DNA of 25,479 nucleotides, taken from contig JAKEEV010000619.1 of the NCBI GenBank assembly GCA_022616395.1, positions 1 to 25,479 on the forward strand. The letters run 5' to 3'. The translations under genes and the position numbers were made by a program. The notes beneath the pieces are model-generated. The model had not been told where the DNA came from. It did no database searches and was given only the letters and a program-made list of their open reading frames with translations. Positions 15,825 through 24,331 of this stretch are shown here, piece by piece. Position 1 is the stretch's first letter; every line of letters starts with the position of its first letter. Source of the DNA: Planctomycetia bacterium. GTDB lineage: Bacteria; Planctomycetota; Planctomycetia; Gemmatales; Gemmataceae.

Positions 15825-18661
15825 CCGGACTGGACGCATCCATGTTCGAGCTGTTCCGCGCGGAGGTGAAGGCACACGCCGACACACTCTCCGCGGGTCT
15901 GCTTGCCGCGGAGGCGGACCCCAATCCGTCGAGACTCGAACCGCTGATGCGCGCTGCTCACTCCATCAAGGGTGCCGCGCGCATTATGGGAATCGACACT
16001 GCCGTGCAACTGGCTCACGCGATGGAAGACGCGATTGTTTCCGCTCAGCAAGGACAGATTCGCCTCAAGCCCACCGACATCGACACGCTGCTCAAAGGAG
16101 CGGACATTCTCGCAAGTCTGGCCGACATCTCGCAGGATACGGTCGAGGCATGGGTATCCGCTCACGCGCCGCGCGTGACCGAACTGGAACCACTGCTGCT
16201 CGCGCTGGCAGGGAAGCCGACTGTCGCTCCCGCCGTTTCGACTCCACTGATTGTGGAAACTGTTTCTCCAAACGGGCCCGTGGTCGCGTTCGACCCGACC
16301 GGCTTCCCTACCCTTCCGCCATTCGCGCCGGTTGAGATTCCCGCGGAGCCATTTGAGCTTCCCGCAGTTCACACGATGCTCAATCTGTTTCGCGAGGAGA
16401 CTCGCGGGCATCTGTACGCGATTACGAATGCACTCTCGGCACTCGTGAACGATCCGACCGCAACTGAACCAATCATCGAATCGTTCAAGCAGATTCGTGG
16501 GGCGGCTCGGCTGGTGAAATGCTCGCCAATCGCGGATGCCGCGGCAGCGCTGAGCGACTTCGTCAGTACCGTGCGAGAGCGGAAGAGCGAGTTCTCTCCG
16601 CTGGCTCTCGACTGGCTTCGGCTGGGCGTGTTCACGCTCGCCGGGTCGCTCACAACTACCGACGAAACGTTCCCGATGTGGCTGAGTTCAGCAACCGAGC
16701 AACTCACTCACATCACGGAGGCAATGACTGGTGCGGCCAAAGAGGTAAAGGGATCTGAACTCGCACCCATCCCCAACCGAGCAACAGAATCTCCTCTTGC
16801 TGTGCCAACAGCATCGGTTCCCGATCTGCCTCCCTCATTCCGCAAGGAACTCCCCGCGCCTTCAACATCCGTGTCTGTCGCGATTGCTCCTTCAACGACT
16901 CCAGCGCTGGCTCAAGGCTCGGTGGCCGAGCCTGTCGTTCGAGTGACGGCTCAGAGTCTGAACCGATTGATGGGGCTTGCTGGCGAATCACTTGTTCAAG
17001 CACGCTGGTTACCATCGTTCTCTACTGCGCTTTTGAAACTCAAGAAACAGCACGATCGGCTGGCGGTGTTGCTCGACACGGCTTACCATGCGGCTGTCGG
17101 CGGAGTTGGAGGGGATTACCTCGGCAGTCTCATCGTCGATGCGCGTCGGCAGTGGGCCGCGTGTCGGCTGGAGTTAAACGAGAAGACAACCGATTTCGAC
17201 GATCACGCCGCGCGCGCTGAAGATTTGAACGCCCGGTTGTATCGCGAGGTGATTGCCAGCCGGATGAGGCCCTTCGGAGATGGTGTTCATGGCCTTCCGC
17301 GGCTGGTGCGAGACATGGCCCGGTCGCTGGGGAAGGAAGCCCGCTTGGTGGTGGCCGGCGAGAACACCGAGGTGGACCGCGACATTCTGGAGAAGCTGGA
17401 ATCGCCGTTGTCGCATCTGGTTCGCAACTCGCTCGATCACGGCTTGGAGTCACCGGATGTCCGGACGGTCGCCGGCAAGCCCACAATGGGCGTTATCACC
17501 GTGGAAGCACGCCACCGAGCCGGTGTGCTTCAGGTGAGCGTCTCGGATGACGGGAGCGGAGTGAATCTGGCTCGACTTCGGCAAAAGATCGTTGATCGTG
17601 GGCTGAACACGGGTGAAATGGTCGCCCGGATGAGCGATGCGGAGTTGCTGGAGTTTCTGTTTTTGCCGGGGTTCAGCACCGCGACGACGGTGACGGAGTT
17701 TTCCGGGCGCGGAGTTGGACTGGATGTTGTGCAGGACACAGTGAGGAAGGTTGGTGGGAGTGTTCGCGTTACAACAGTCGCGGGTCGCGGAACGACGTTT
17801 CATCTTCAACTGCCTCTCACGCTCTCGGTGATTCGAGCAGTGGTCGTCAACGTGGGTGGGGAACCGTATGCGTTTCCTCATACGCGTATCGACCGGTTGC
17901 TTCGAGTTCCCAGACGCGAAGTCCGATCTCTGGAACACCGGCAATTCGTTTCCGTCGATGGGCAGAATGTCGGCCTGGTGATGGCCGGACAGTTGCTGGA
18001 TGTGCCCGCCCCGACACCAGAAGGGGCAGAGTTGCCAGTTGTGTTGTTCAGCGACATCAGCGGCGCGTACGGGCTTGTGGTAGACTCCTTTCGGGGTGAA
18101 CAGGATCTGGTTGTGCGTCCGCTCGATTCGCGCCTGGGCAAAGTTCCCAACTTGAGCGCGGCCGCGATCCTCGATGATGGTTCGCCGGTGTTGATTGTGG
18201 ACGTGGAGGATTTGATTCGCTCGATGGATCAATTCATTCAGACTGGCGTTCTGGCTCGCTGTGAAGCGAAACCCGCTGGCCCGGTCCACAAGAAGCGGGT
18301 ACTCGTGGTGGATGACTCGATTACCGTTCGCGAAGTGGAGAGGCAGCTCCTGTTGCATCGGGGGTATGAGGTCACTGTCGCGGTGGACGGGATGGACGGC
18401 TGGAACAAGGTGCGCGCGGATCGGTTTGATCTGATGGTGAGTGATGTTGACATGCCGCGCATGACCGGGTTGCAACTTGTGCAGGCAGTGCGCGGAGACG
18501 ACCGGCTGAAAGACTTGCCGGTAATAATCGTATCATACAAGGAACGAGAGGAAGACCGGTTGCGGGGGCTGGAGGTCGGCGCGAACAGTTATCTGACCAA
18601 GAGCAGTTTCCACGACAACCGATTCATCGAAGCGGTGATGGATTTGATCGGCGAACCGTGA
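15821..18661 (+). CDS. CheA hybrid histidine kinase with C-terminal receiver (WspE-like)
   Basis: A 946-residue kinase starting at the ATG that overlaps the preceding stop (ATGA). Residues about 5-110 are an HPt domain with phosphorylatable H47 in AAHSIKGAARIMG. A second HPt-like helical bundle (about 180-285) has FKQIRGAARLVK, with Gln224 where the His should be. A Pro/Ala/Ser-rich linker (about 311-370) precedes the P3 dimerisation helices (about 373-470). The P4 ATPase has the N-box HLVRNSLDHGLE, G-boxes SDDGSGVNL and FSGRGVGLDVV. P5 (CheW-like) covers about 660-805. The C-terminal receiver (about 824-946) has D875 in SDVDMPRMTG and a Lys in YLTKSS. The domain set matches WspE apart from the extra degenerate HPt. 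The expected targets are CheB and the receiver-PP2C protein; the attached receiver may act as a phosphate sink. Confidence 0.97.
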   Translation: MTGLDASMFELFRAEVKAHADTLSAGLLAAEADPNPSRLEPLMRAAHSIKGAARIMGIDTAVQLAHAMEDAIVSAQQGQIRLKPTDIDTLLKGADILASLADISQDTVEAWVSAHAPRVTELEPLLLALAGKPTVAPAVSTPLIVETVSPNGPVVAFDPTGFPTLPPFAPVEIPAEPFELPAVHTMLNLFREETRGHLYAITNALSALVNDPTATEPIIESFKQIRGAARLVKCSPIADAAAALSDFVSTVRERKSEFSPLALDWLRLGVFTLAGSLTTTDETFPMWLSSATEQLTHITEAMTGAAKEVKGSELAPIPNRATESPLAVPTASVPDLPPSFRKELPAPSTSVSVAIAPSTTPALAQGSVAEPVVRVTAQSLNRLMGLAGESLVQARWLPSFSTALLKLKKQHDRLAVLLDTAYHAAVGGVGGDYLGSLIVDARRQWAACRLELNEKTTDFDDHAARAEDLNARLYREVIASRMRPFGDGVHGLPRLVRDMARSLGKEARLVVAGENTEVDRDILEKLESPLSHLVRNSLDHGLESPDVRTVAGKPTMGVITVEARHRAGVLQVSVSDDGSGVNLARLRQKIVDRGLNTGEMVARMSDAELLEFLFLPGFSTATTVTEFSGRGVGLDVVQDTVRKVGGSVRVTTVAGRGTTFHLQLPLTLSVIRAVVVNVGGEPYAFPHTRIDRLLRVPRREVRSLEHRQFVSVDGQNVGLVMAGQLLDVPAPTPEGAELPVVLFSDISGAYGLVVDSFRGEQDLVVRPLDSRLGKVPNLSAAAILDDGSPVLIVDVEDLIRSMDQFIQTGVLARCEAKPAGPVHKKRVLVVDDSITVREVERQLLLHRGYEVTVAVDGMDGWNKVRADRFDLMVSDVDMPRMTGLQLVQAVRGDDRLKDLPVIIVSYKEREEDRLRGLEVGANSYLTKSSFHDNRFIEAVMDLIGEP

Positions 18662-18742
18662 GATGGTTGGGGACGATTCACCAGCGATTCACACGCACGG
18701 AATAGTCGTGAGAGTTGACTTACAGCCCAGGGGCAACTGACG

Positions 18743-19777
18743 ATGCGTGTCGGGATCGTGAATGATTTGGCGCTGGCGCGGGAGGTGTTACGGCGCGTGG
18801 TGACCAGCGTGCCCGGCTACTCCGTGGCCTGGCAAGCAGAAGACGGCGACGACGCCGTTGCCAAGACCGCTGCCGACCGCCCCGACGTGATCTTGATGGA
18901 TCTCATCATGCCGCGCATGGATGGGGTCGAGGCCACGCGCCGGATCATGGCGGAAACTCCTTGCCCGATTCTGATCGTCACCGTCAGCGTGTCAGCGAAC
19001 TTCCCGCTGGTCTTCAAAGCGCTCGGGGCTGGCGGACTCGATGCGGTGGACACGCCCACACTCGGCCCAAGCGGAACGGTGCAGAACGGCGAGAAGTTAG
19101 TGGCCCGACTGATGAAACTTGAGGCCGCTCTCGACGATGTGAGTGGGTCGAGCGTGATCCTCTCTCAGAAGGTCGGCCAGTCGCCGGGAGATTTGCCTCC
19201 TCTGGTTCTGCTGGGAGCTTCCACCGGCGGACCAGAAGCTCTCACTCATGTCGTCTCGGCCTTCCCCACGGACTTCCCCGCCGCGGTTCTGGTCAGTCAG
19301 CACATCGGAGCCGACTTCGCGCAAGGTTTGGTTCAGCAACTTTCCACTTGGTCTCGGTTGCCAGTTCGGGCGGTGAAGGACGGAGACATGCCGATGGCGG
19401 GCATGGTACATGTCGCGGTGAGCAACGATCACCTGGAACTCAGTCCCGATCGGCTCTTGCGATACACACCCAACCCGCGAAGTTACCCGTATCGCCCATC
19501 GGTGGATGTGCTCTTCACAAGCGCAGCGGCTCACGGTTCACGTTTGGGCGTCGGCGTGTTGCTCACGGGCATGGGGACAGATGGCGCGAACGGATTGTTG
19601 CGTCTGCGTTCGGCCGGCTGGCACACGATTGCTCAGGACGAGGAGACGAGCGTAGTCTTCGGCATGCCGAAGGCCGCAATCGAGAAACGCGCAGCGTCGG
19701 AAGTGCTTCCCCTCCACAAGATCGGAGAAACAGTCGTCGCGAAGATTCACACGATGAAGAAACGCGGAGCGGGTTGA
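18743..19777 (+). CDS. CheB receptor methylesterase (WspF-like)
   Basis: A 344-residue two-domain protein. The receiver (residues 1-120) has phospho-acceptor D53 in VILMDLIMPRMDGVEATR. The methylesterase domain (about 150-340) contains the expected catalytic triad: S160 in GASTGG, H187 in SQHIG and D280 in GMGTDGA. It removes methyl groups from the receptor, or deamidates it, when phosphorylated by CheA, opposing CheR. It follows cheA by 81 bases, unlike the overlapping genes before it, with a weak AGGGG about 11 bases before the ATG. In Pseudomonas, loss of the equivalent WspF locks the pathway on. Its end is 11 bases from the end of a convergent gene, closing the chemosensory locus. Confidence 0.96.
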   Translation: MRVGIVNDLALAREVLRRVVTSVPGYSVAWQAEDGDDAVAKTAADRPDVILMDLIMPRMDGVEATRRIMAETPCPILIVTVSVSANFPLVFKALGAGGLDAVDTPTLGPSGTVQNGEKLVARLMKLEAALDDVSGSSVILSQKVGQSPGDLPPLVLLGASTGGPEALTHVVSAFPTDFPAAVLVSQHIGADFAQGLVQQLSTWSRLPVRAVKDGDMPMAGMVHVAVSNDHLELSPDRLLRYTPNPRSYPYRPSVDVLFTSAAAHGSRLGVGVLLTGMGTDGANGLLRLRSAGWHTIAQDEETSVVFGMPKAAIEKRAASEVLPLHKIGETVVAKIHTMKKRGAG

Positions 19778-19788
19778 TTCAGTCGAAC

Positions 19789-20493
19789 TTATTGTTTCCC
19801 CAACACCAAATCCACAACCCAACACCCGCGAACGTGCGTTGTGTTCGCGTCGCGACAGTGAGTCAGTACGTCATCGTTGTCGCAACCCGCGTCTTGAAGT
19901 GCATCCGCGAGAATCGGCATCGTGGGGAACTCCCGCGACTCGTACATTTGACGCGCCAGCGCCAGCACATCCGAGGTAAGCCACGCGGGGTCGAGTGTGA
20001 CCGGCCGTAAGGGGTTGCCGAAGATCTCGCGGAGCGCATCGGCCATCTTCGCCAGAAGCGCCTCGATATCCGCTTTCCCCTGGATCTCGCCGTGGAAAGC
20101 GAGTGCATCGCGAACTTTACTAATCACGCTTTGATGATACCCACGATCCACGACCCACGCAGCGACCAGGGCAGCCTGCCGCGCACCGAGCAAGGATGTT
20201 CGGGTGTCGAACTCGTAGGCAGTCACGGCGTCAGTGCGGGCTGCGTGTGCTTCCTGGATCGCAACGGTAAGCTCATCGGAATTCGCCAGCCCCGCGAGGA
20301 ACCGTTCGGCAACGTCAACGGCTTTGCGGCTTCGTTCGTCAGTCAGCGCGGGGCACACGAGCCGACAGCAGTACAGAGCGAAGCATCGCAACTTGCGGTC
20401 ATCGACCGGCCGACCCAACCGCGTGTGGAGTCGGCGCAGCATCGCGAACATCTGAACTGGTCTGGTCGCGTTCCACCATTTGGTTTCGTCCAC
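19789..20493 (-). CDS. Gemmataceae-type paralogous-family protein of unknown function
   Basis: A 234-residue protein starting at a GTG four bases after the DUF1501 stop; GAGG just before it can act as ribosome site. It has the layout I recall from a large paralogous family in Gemmata: an N-terminal block with WWNATRPVQMFAMLR and DRKLRCFALYCCRL, a central Ala-rich helical stretch, and a C-terminal block of about 78 residues with IFGNPLRPV, LDPAWLTSDVLALAR, MPILADALQDAGC and HVRGCWVVDLVLGK. In that family the C-terminal block often stands alone or is attached to other domains. No catalytic motif or signal peptide is recognised and no function is known. Its close coupling to a secreted DUF1501 protein gives no functional clue by itself. 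Confidence 0.88.
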   Translation of the reverse strand: MDETKWWNATRPVQMFAMLRRLHTRLGRPVDDRKLRCFALYCCRLVCPALTDERSRKAVDVAERFLAGLANSDELTVAIQEAHAARTDAVTAYEFDTRTSLLGARQAALVAAWVVDRGYHQSVISKVRDALAFHGEIQGKADIEALLAKMADALREIFGNPLRPVTLDPAWLTSDVLALARQMYESREFPTMPILADALQDAGCDNDDVLTHCRDANTTHVRGCWVVDLVLGKQ

Positions 20494-20497
20494 GACC

Positions 20498-21904
20498 TCA
20501 CCCCAGAATCGACCAGACGGGTTCGCCGCGGCAGATGGCGAGCGGGCGGCCGAGGTTGTCGTGGATTTCCGTGTCCTTCGGAATGCCCAGGCAGTGGTAG
20601 ATCGTTGCGTGAAGGTCTTGCGGTGTTACGCGGCCGTCTTTCGGGTAAGCCGCGAGCTTGTCGCTTGCTCCGTACACAGCACCGCCCTTCACTCCACCGC
20701 CAGCAAGCGCGACAGAGAAACACGGCCCCCAGTGGTCGCGACCGCCCGCTCCGTTGATCTTCGGCGTGCGGCCAAACTCCGCCATCCACACCACAAGCGT
20801 ATCGTCTAGCATTCCGCGCTCGATCAAGTCTTCGAGGAGAGCCGTGTAAGCCATGTCGAGAATCGGCATCAGCTTGCGCATCGCTTCGGTGTTCTTCTGG
20901 TGCGTGTCCCAGTGGCCGTTGTTCGGAGCGTTCGGCACGCGAGTCCAGTTCACGCGAATCAGGGGAACGCCGGCTTCCACCAATCGCCGCGCGAGCACAC
21001 ACGATTGCCCGAAGCGCGAGCGGCCGTAGCGGTCGCGGGCTTTTGCGCCTTCGGAATCGAGATCGAACGCCTTGCGCGCCGCGGGCGACGAGATCATCTC
21101 GAAGGCACGCTGAGTGTGAGCACCTGCTCCTTCCGTGGAACCCCCGCCCTTGCGGGCTGGGTTCGCCTGTGCGGTGCCGAGCGCTTCGAGCAAGTCCTTC
21201 CGACCATCGAAGCGCTTCCCGGAAACATCAGTGGGCAGACTCAAGCCGGGAATCTTGAAGTTCGGCTTCTCCGGTTCGCAGTTGATGAGCCACGGATCGG
21301 AGGCGCGGCCAAGAAACCCCGCGTCCTGACCGGGCCATGTCAAGTTGCCGTCGTTGGCAGTCTGTTCCGGTAGCGTGACCGCCGCGGGGAGCGTGCAGTG
21401 TGGCTGAAGCACCTTCCGCACCACCGCGCCCATGCTCGGCCAGTCGTTCGGCGCGCCGGGCTTGGCATTCTCGACCTGCATCGGTTGATGCGGGTAACCC
21501 GTGGTCATGAAGTAACCTGATGCAGAGTGAGCGTTATCATTCGTCTGGCAGGCTCGGAGGATGGCAATCTTTTCGGTCAGGCGCGAAGTCTTCACCATCG
21601 TCTCGCCGAGGATGAGTCCCGGCGTTGCGGTGCGAATCACTCCCATATCCCCGCGTGCTTCCGGCGGCGAATCCGGCTTCGGGTCCCACGTCTCTTGCTG
21701 CGGTGGCGCACCAAGCAAAAAGAGTAAGATACAAGCTCGTTTCTTGGCGAACGGGGGTCGTAAGCCCTCCGAGGTTGCAGCTCGTGCTTGCAACAGATTC
21801 GGCAGCGTTAAACCGAATGCGCCGAGCGAGCCGACCGTCAGCGCTTCTCGGCGCGAAAGGCCATCGCACAGGCGGGTTGGTTCGGAAGTGAAGAAAGACA
21901 ACAT
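20498..21904 (-). CDS. DUF1501 protein with twin-arginine-like leader
   Basis: A 468-residue protein of the DUF1501 family, which has an alkaline-phosphatase/sulfatase-like architecture and is highly expanded in planctomycetes. The N-terminus carries LSRREALTVGSLGAFGLTL (about residues 16-34), a Tat-type leader (SRREAL), so the protein is probably exported folded. Family blocks are NDNAHSASGYFMTTGYPHQP, NNGHWDTHQKN, VVWMAEFGRTPKINGAGGRDHW, and the C-terminal VTPQDLHATIYHCLGI. Histidine and Asp clusters fit a metal-dependent hydrolase; no substrate is known. DUF1501 genes are typically paired with a PSCyt1/DUF1549/DUF1553 cytochrome-like partner, but none is next to this one in the window. The gene is followed in operon by the 234-aa Gemmataceae-type protein and diverges from the ATP-grasp gene. 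Confidence 0.95.
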   Translation of the reverse strand: MLSFFTSEPTRLCDGLSRREALTVGSLGAFGLTLPNLLQARAATSEGLRPPFAKKRACILLFLLGAPPQQETWDPKPDSPPEARGDMGVIRTATPGLILGETMVKTSRLTEKIAILRACQTNDNAHSASGYFMTTGYPHQPMQVENAKPGAPNDWPSMGAVVRKVLQPHCTLPAAVTLPEQTANDGNLTWPGQDAGFLGRASDPWLINCEPEKPNFKIPGLSLPTDVSGKRFDGRKDLLEALGTAQANPARKGGGSTEGAGAHTQRAFEMISSPAARKAFDLDSEGAKARDRYGRSRFGQSCVLARRLVEAGVPLIRVNWTRVPNAPNNGHWDTHQKNTEAMRKLMPILDMAYTALLEDLIERGMLDDTLVVWMAEFGRTPKINGAGGRDHWGPCFSVALAGGGVKGGAVYGASDKLAAYPKDGRVTPQDLHATIYHCLGIPKDTEIHDNLGRPLAICRGEPVWSILG

Positions 21905-22051
21905 TGAACGCGCTCGCAGGTGGTGGGAGAATGCGAGGGAAGCAGGCGGGATGTTGAATAGAGTATGCCGTAAGATACCGCGAGTGAAGCGGAAACTGGC
22001 TCTGATTCACAGGGCTTCCGCCTTGTGATTCATCAACGCGGAAACCCAACC

Positions 22052-23053
22052 ATGCGCGTCTTTATTTACGAGTACATGACCGGCAGCGGAACCGGACGCG
22101 AGTCGGACTCGCCCGAACACAGCCTCTACATCGAAGGCCGCGCGATGCGCGATGCAATCGCCGCGGACTTCAGGCTGATTCCCAACACGGAGGTGTTCAT
22201 CTTCGCCGACAAAGAGGCTCCGGTCGATCACTACACCTTCAACGACGCGGCCAACAACGCCGACTGGACGCTCATCATCGCTCCAGAATCCGAAGACAAG
22301 TTACTGAGCCTCGCGGAGGAAGTCTGGCCGACCGGAAGCCGATTCCTGGGGCCATCGAGCGACACGCTTCGCCTCACGTCCGATAAACTCGCGCTCGCGG
22401 AGCACTGGTACGACCGCGACGTGCCAACGCCCTTCACCACCGATCGCGAACCGAGCACACGAGCCGCATTCCCGATCGTGTGGAAGCCGCAAGACGGCGC
22501 TGGGTCCACGGTCACGTTTTTGCTGAAGTCCGCGCAGGATGTTTCCGACGCGAAGGAACAGCTCGAAGCAGAGGACCACACCGGCCCGATGATCGTGCAG
22601 CAGTTCGTACCCGGCCGCGCGGCCAGTGTCGCGTTTCTGTGTGGCCCCGCGGGGCAGTTTCCGCTTCCGCCCACGTTTCAGTTTCTCAGCGAGGACCGCT
22701 TCAAGTATCTCGGTGGCGAAGTCCCCATTCCCTCAGAGTTGGCGGAGCGCGCGGTGAAACTCGCTCGGCGCGCGATTGAGTCGGTGCCGGGGCTGCTCGG
22801 TTATGTGGGTGTTGATCTGGTGCTCGGATCGGCCGAAGATGGCTCGCGCGATTTCGCCATCGAGATTAATCCCCGGCTGACGACTTCCTATGTCGGCCTA
22901 CGCGCGCTCGCGGACTTCAACATTGCTGAACTGATGCTGAAGGTCGCGAAGGGCGAATCACCGGGCGAGTTGAAGTGGAAGCCGGGAAAGGTGCGCTTCA
23001 ACCCGGACGGCACCGCGACGAGCGTTGCGGATTCCGCTCCGACCACAGCGTGA
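22052..23053 (+). CDS. ATP-grasp ligase, MfnD-like (tyramine/tyrosine-glutamate ligase type)
   Basis: The chosen ATG at 22052 starts MRVFIYEYMTGSG, the typical N-terminus of this ATP-grasp subfamily, giving 333 residues; an upstream in-frame ATG would add nine residues. ATP-grasp features are the substrate-loop VWKPQDGAGSTV (about 143-154), the adenine-contacting PMIVQQFVPG (about 179-188), and the metal-binding FAIEINPRLTTSYVGLR (about 268-284). The FEY/YEY-(V/M)TGGG start and overall layout resemble archaeal MfnD, which ligates glutamate to tyramine in methanofuran synthesis. Some planctomycetes carry tetrahydromethanopterin/methylofuran-type C1 genes, which would give a role for this protein. 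No other C1 gene is in the window, so the substrate remains uncertain. It is divergent from the DUF1501 gene with about 147 bases between starts. Confidence 0.85.
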   Translation: MRVFIYEYMTGSGTGRESDSPEHSLYIEGRAMRDAIAADFRLIPNTEVFIFADKEAPVDHYTFNDAANNADWTLIIAPESEDKLLSLAEEVWPTGSRFLGPSSDTLRLTSDKLALAEHWYDRDVPTPFTTDREPSTRAAFPIVWKPQDGAGSTVTFLLKSAQDVSDAKEQLEAEDHTGPMIVQQFVPGRAASVAFLCGPAGQFPLPPTFQFLSEDRFKYLGGEVPIPSELAERAVKLARRAIESVPGLLGYVGVDLVLGSAEDGSRDFAIEINPRLTTSYVGLRALADFNIAELMLKVAKGESPGELKWKPGKVRFNPDGTATSVADSAPTTA

Positions 23054-23532
23054 ATAAGGAGGACGGTCTTTCTTGGTCGTCTGAAAAGCAATGACGGGCG
23101 AGAAAGCTGCCCTTCAAGCCGCACGGGAACCTCGACAGTCGCGGCCGGGGACTCCAGAGTTTCTCGCGATTTCGACTATCTTTTTCCCCGCCTGCGCGTA
23201 TAGTCAAGTCAGCTACCGGGGGCGGACCCCGGCGGTGAGGAAGATTTTGGACAGGTCTTCGCGTACGCGGTCTGGTATATCGGCGGATCTGCTTGAAGCC
23301 TTGCGACAGCTATCACTGCCTTGCACTCGCTCCCAAGCTCATCAAGCTGGCCCTTTCCCGGTACGCCCACTCTCCGGTTCCAACCACCTGCGATCAACTC
23401 AATCACTCGCGGCAAAGTTGCACCAACAGAGCGGCGGTCTGTTCACGCACGTCTTCCCGGTTGCGATGGCGCGACCGGTCCGAGTGAGTTCCCGTTCGGG
23501 TCGATGCAGTGACCCGTTCGGGGAGGGATGAC
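23054..23532 (+). other. Long leader/intergenic region upstream of the RRM gene
   Basis: No convincing gene is seen in these 479 bases; the open frames here are Arg/Ser-rich with no family features. Two hairpins are visible: GACTAT (23174-23179) with ATAGTC (23200-23205), and CCGGGG (23216-23221) with CCCCGG (23227-23232). TATAGT at 23199-23204 resembles a -10 box but has no good -35 partner. If a promoter lies here, the RRM mRNA would have a leader of about 320 bases, as is seen for some RNA-binding and cold-shock genes. This is a weak inference. Confidence 0.4.
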
Positions 23533-23910
23533 ATGGCCAGCAAGAATCTCTATGTGGGGAACCTGCCGTTCAGCACAACGCAGCAGGAGTTGGAGCAACT
23601 GTTCGGGCAGTACGGCACGGTCACCAAGGCCCAGGTGATTACGGACCGGGAAACCGGTCGTAGCCGCGGGTTCGGGTTCGTCGAAATGTCCAGCGGAGCC
23701 GACGAGGCAATCGCCGCGATGAACGGCGCCGAGTACCAGGGCCGCCGGCTCACGGTGAACGAAGCCAAGCCGCGTGAAGAGCGCCCGCGTGGTGGCGGAG
23801 GCGGTGGCGGCTACGGTGGTGGGGGCTATGGTGGAGGCGGTGGCGGCCGTCGCGGAGGCGGTGGCGGCTACGGCGGTGGCGGTGGCTACGGTGGTGGCAA
23901 CCGCTACTAA
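23533..23910 (+). CDS. RRM-domain RNA-binding protein with glycine-rich tail
   Basis: The ATG at 23533 is preceded by GGAGG six bases upstream and gives MASKNLYVGNLPF, the expected first strand, so it is preferred over an in-frame ATG at 23509. The 126-residue protein has one RNA recognition motif (about residues 4-80) with RNP2 LYVGNLPF and RNP1 RGFGFVEM, so the aromatic RNA-stacking positions are intact. The tail (about 88-126) is almost entirely Gly with Tyr and Arg (GGYGGGGYGG, GGRRGGGG), resembling eukaryotic glycine-rich RNA-binding proteins and cyanobacterial Rbp proteins. It probably binds single-stranded RNA in the cytoplasm, perhaps as a chaperone or cold-inducible protein. The repetitive tail may promote self-association. 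Confidence 0.96.
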   Translation: MASKNLYVGNLPFSTTQQELEQLFGQYGTVTKAQVITDRETGRSRGFGFVEMSSGADEAIAAMNGAEYQGRRLTVNEAKPREERPRGGGGGGGYGGGGYGGGGGGRRGGGGGYGGGGGYGGGNRY

Positions 23911-23947
23911 ACTCCTCGCCTTGATCGACATCTGATGAGCTAACCAC

Positions 23948-23977
23948 GCGGCCGACCCGAAACCCCGGGCCGGCCGC
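23948..23977 (+). terminator. Strong GC hairpin after the RRM gene
   Basis: GCGGCCG at 23948-23954 pairs with CGGCCGC at 23971-23977. After one A-C mismatch a further four pairs close a six-base loop. It begins 37 bases past the RRM stop codon. No T-run follows, so it is either a factor-assisted terminator or a transcript-stabilising end. Confidence 0.5.
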
Positions 23978-24073
23978 ACGCATTTCGTCACGAGCCACGC
24001 CTCGTTCACAACACGCTACACCATTTCTGCCCGCGCTCTATTCTGCCGGTAGCCCTTCCGGGAGGTACACTTA

Positions 24074-24310
24074 ATGGCGGAGAAACTATCACGCGAAGAA
24101 ATGCGCGAACTCGTCACTCGCATCTACCGAGCCAAGGGAACTGGAGAGGCCGCCGCCGCGGACATCGCGCTCTTCCGCGCGAACTGTGTTCACCCGTCGG
24201 GGATCGACATCATGTTCTGGCCCGAACTGGTGCCAGAACTGGCTGGCCGCGTGCCCACGGTCGAAGAAGTGGTGGACTTGGCGATGAAGGGCGGCGGGAA
24301 CGACTTGTAA
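24074..24310 (+). CDS. Colicin/pyocin DNase immunity-like small protein
   Basis: A 78-residue protein with a strong GGGAGG ribosome site about ten bases before the ATG. It follows the pattern of the colicin E-type/pyocin immunity family (Im proteins, usually 80-90 aa): an N-terminal helix LSREEMRELVTRIYRA, an acidic/hydrophobic second helix, then HPSGIDIMFWP (residues 40-50), matching the Im signature HPSGSDLIYYP, and a final helix TVEEVVDLAMKG. In the known proteins the two Tyr of that signature contact the nuclease; here they are Phe48 and Trp49. Classical members block HNH DNase colicins. No colicin is encoded here, although an HNH protein lies 312 bases downstream. It could be an orphan immunity gene or a domesticated relative. 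Confidence 0.8.
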   Translation: MAEKLSREEMRELVTRIYRAKGTGEAAAADIALFRANCVHPSGIDIMFWPELVPELAGRVPTVEEVVDLAMKGGGNDL

Positions 24311-24331
24311 ACGCTCCATTGTTGCCGTGTT

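Noticed and set aside
23091..23531. 146-codon plus-strand frame before the RRM gene
   Set aside because: Composition is Arg/Ser/Pro-rich with no family similarity, no good ribosome site, and it runs into the ribosome-binding region of the RRM gene.
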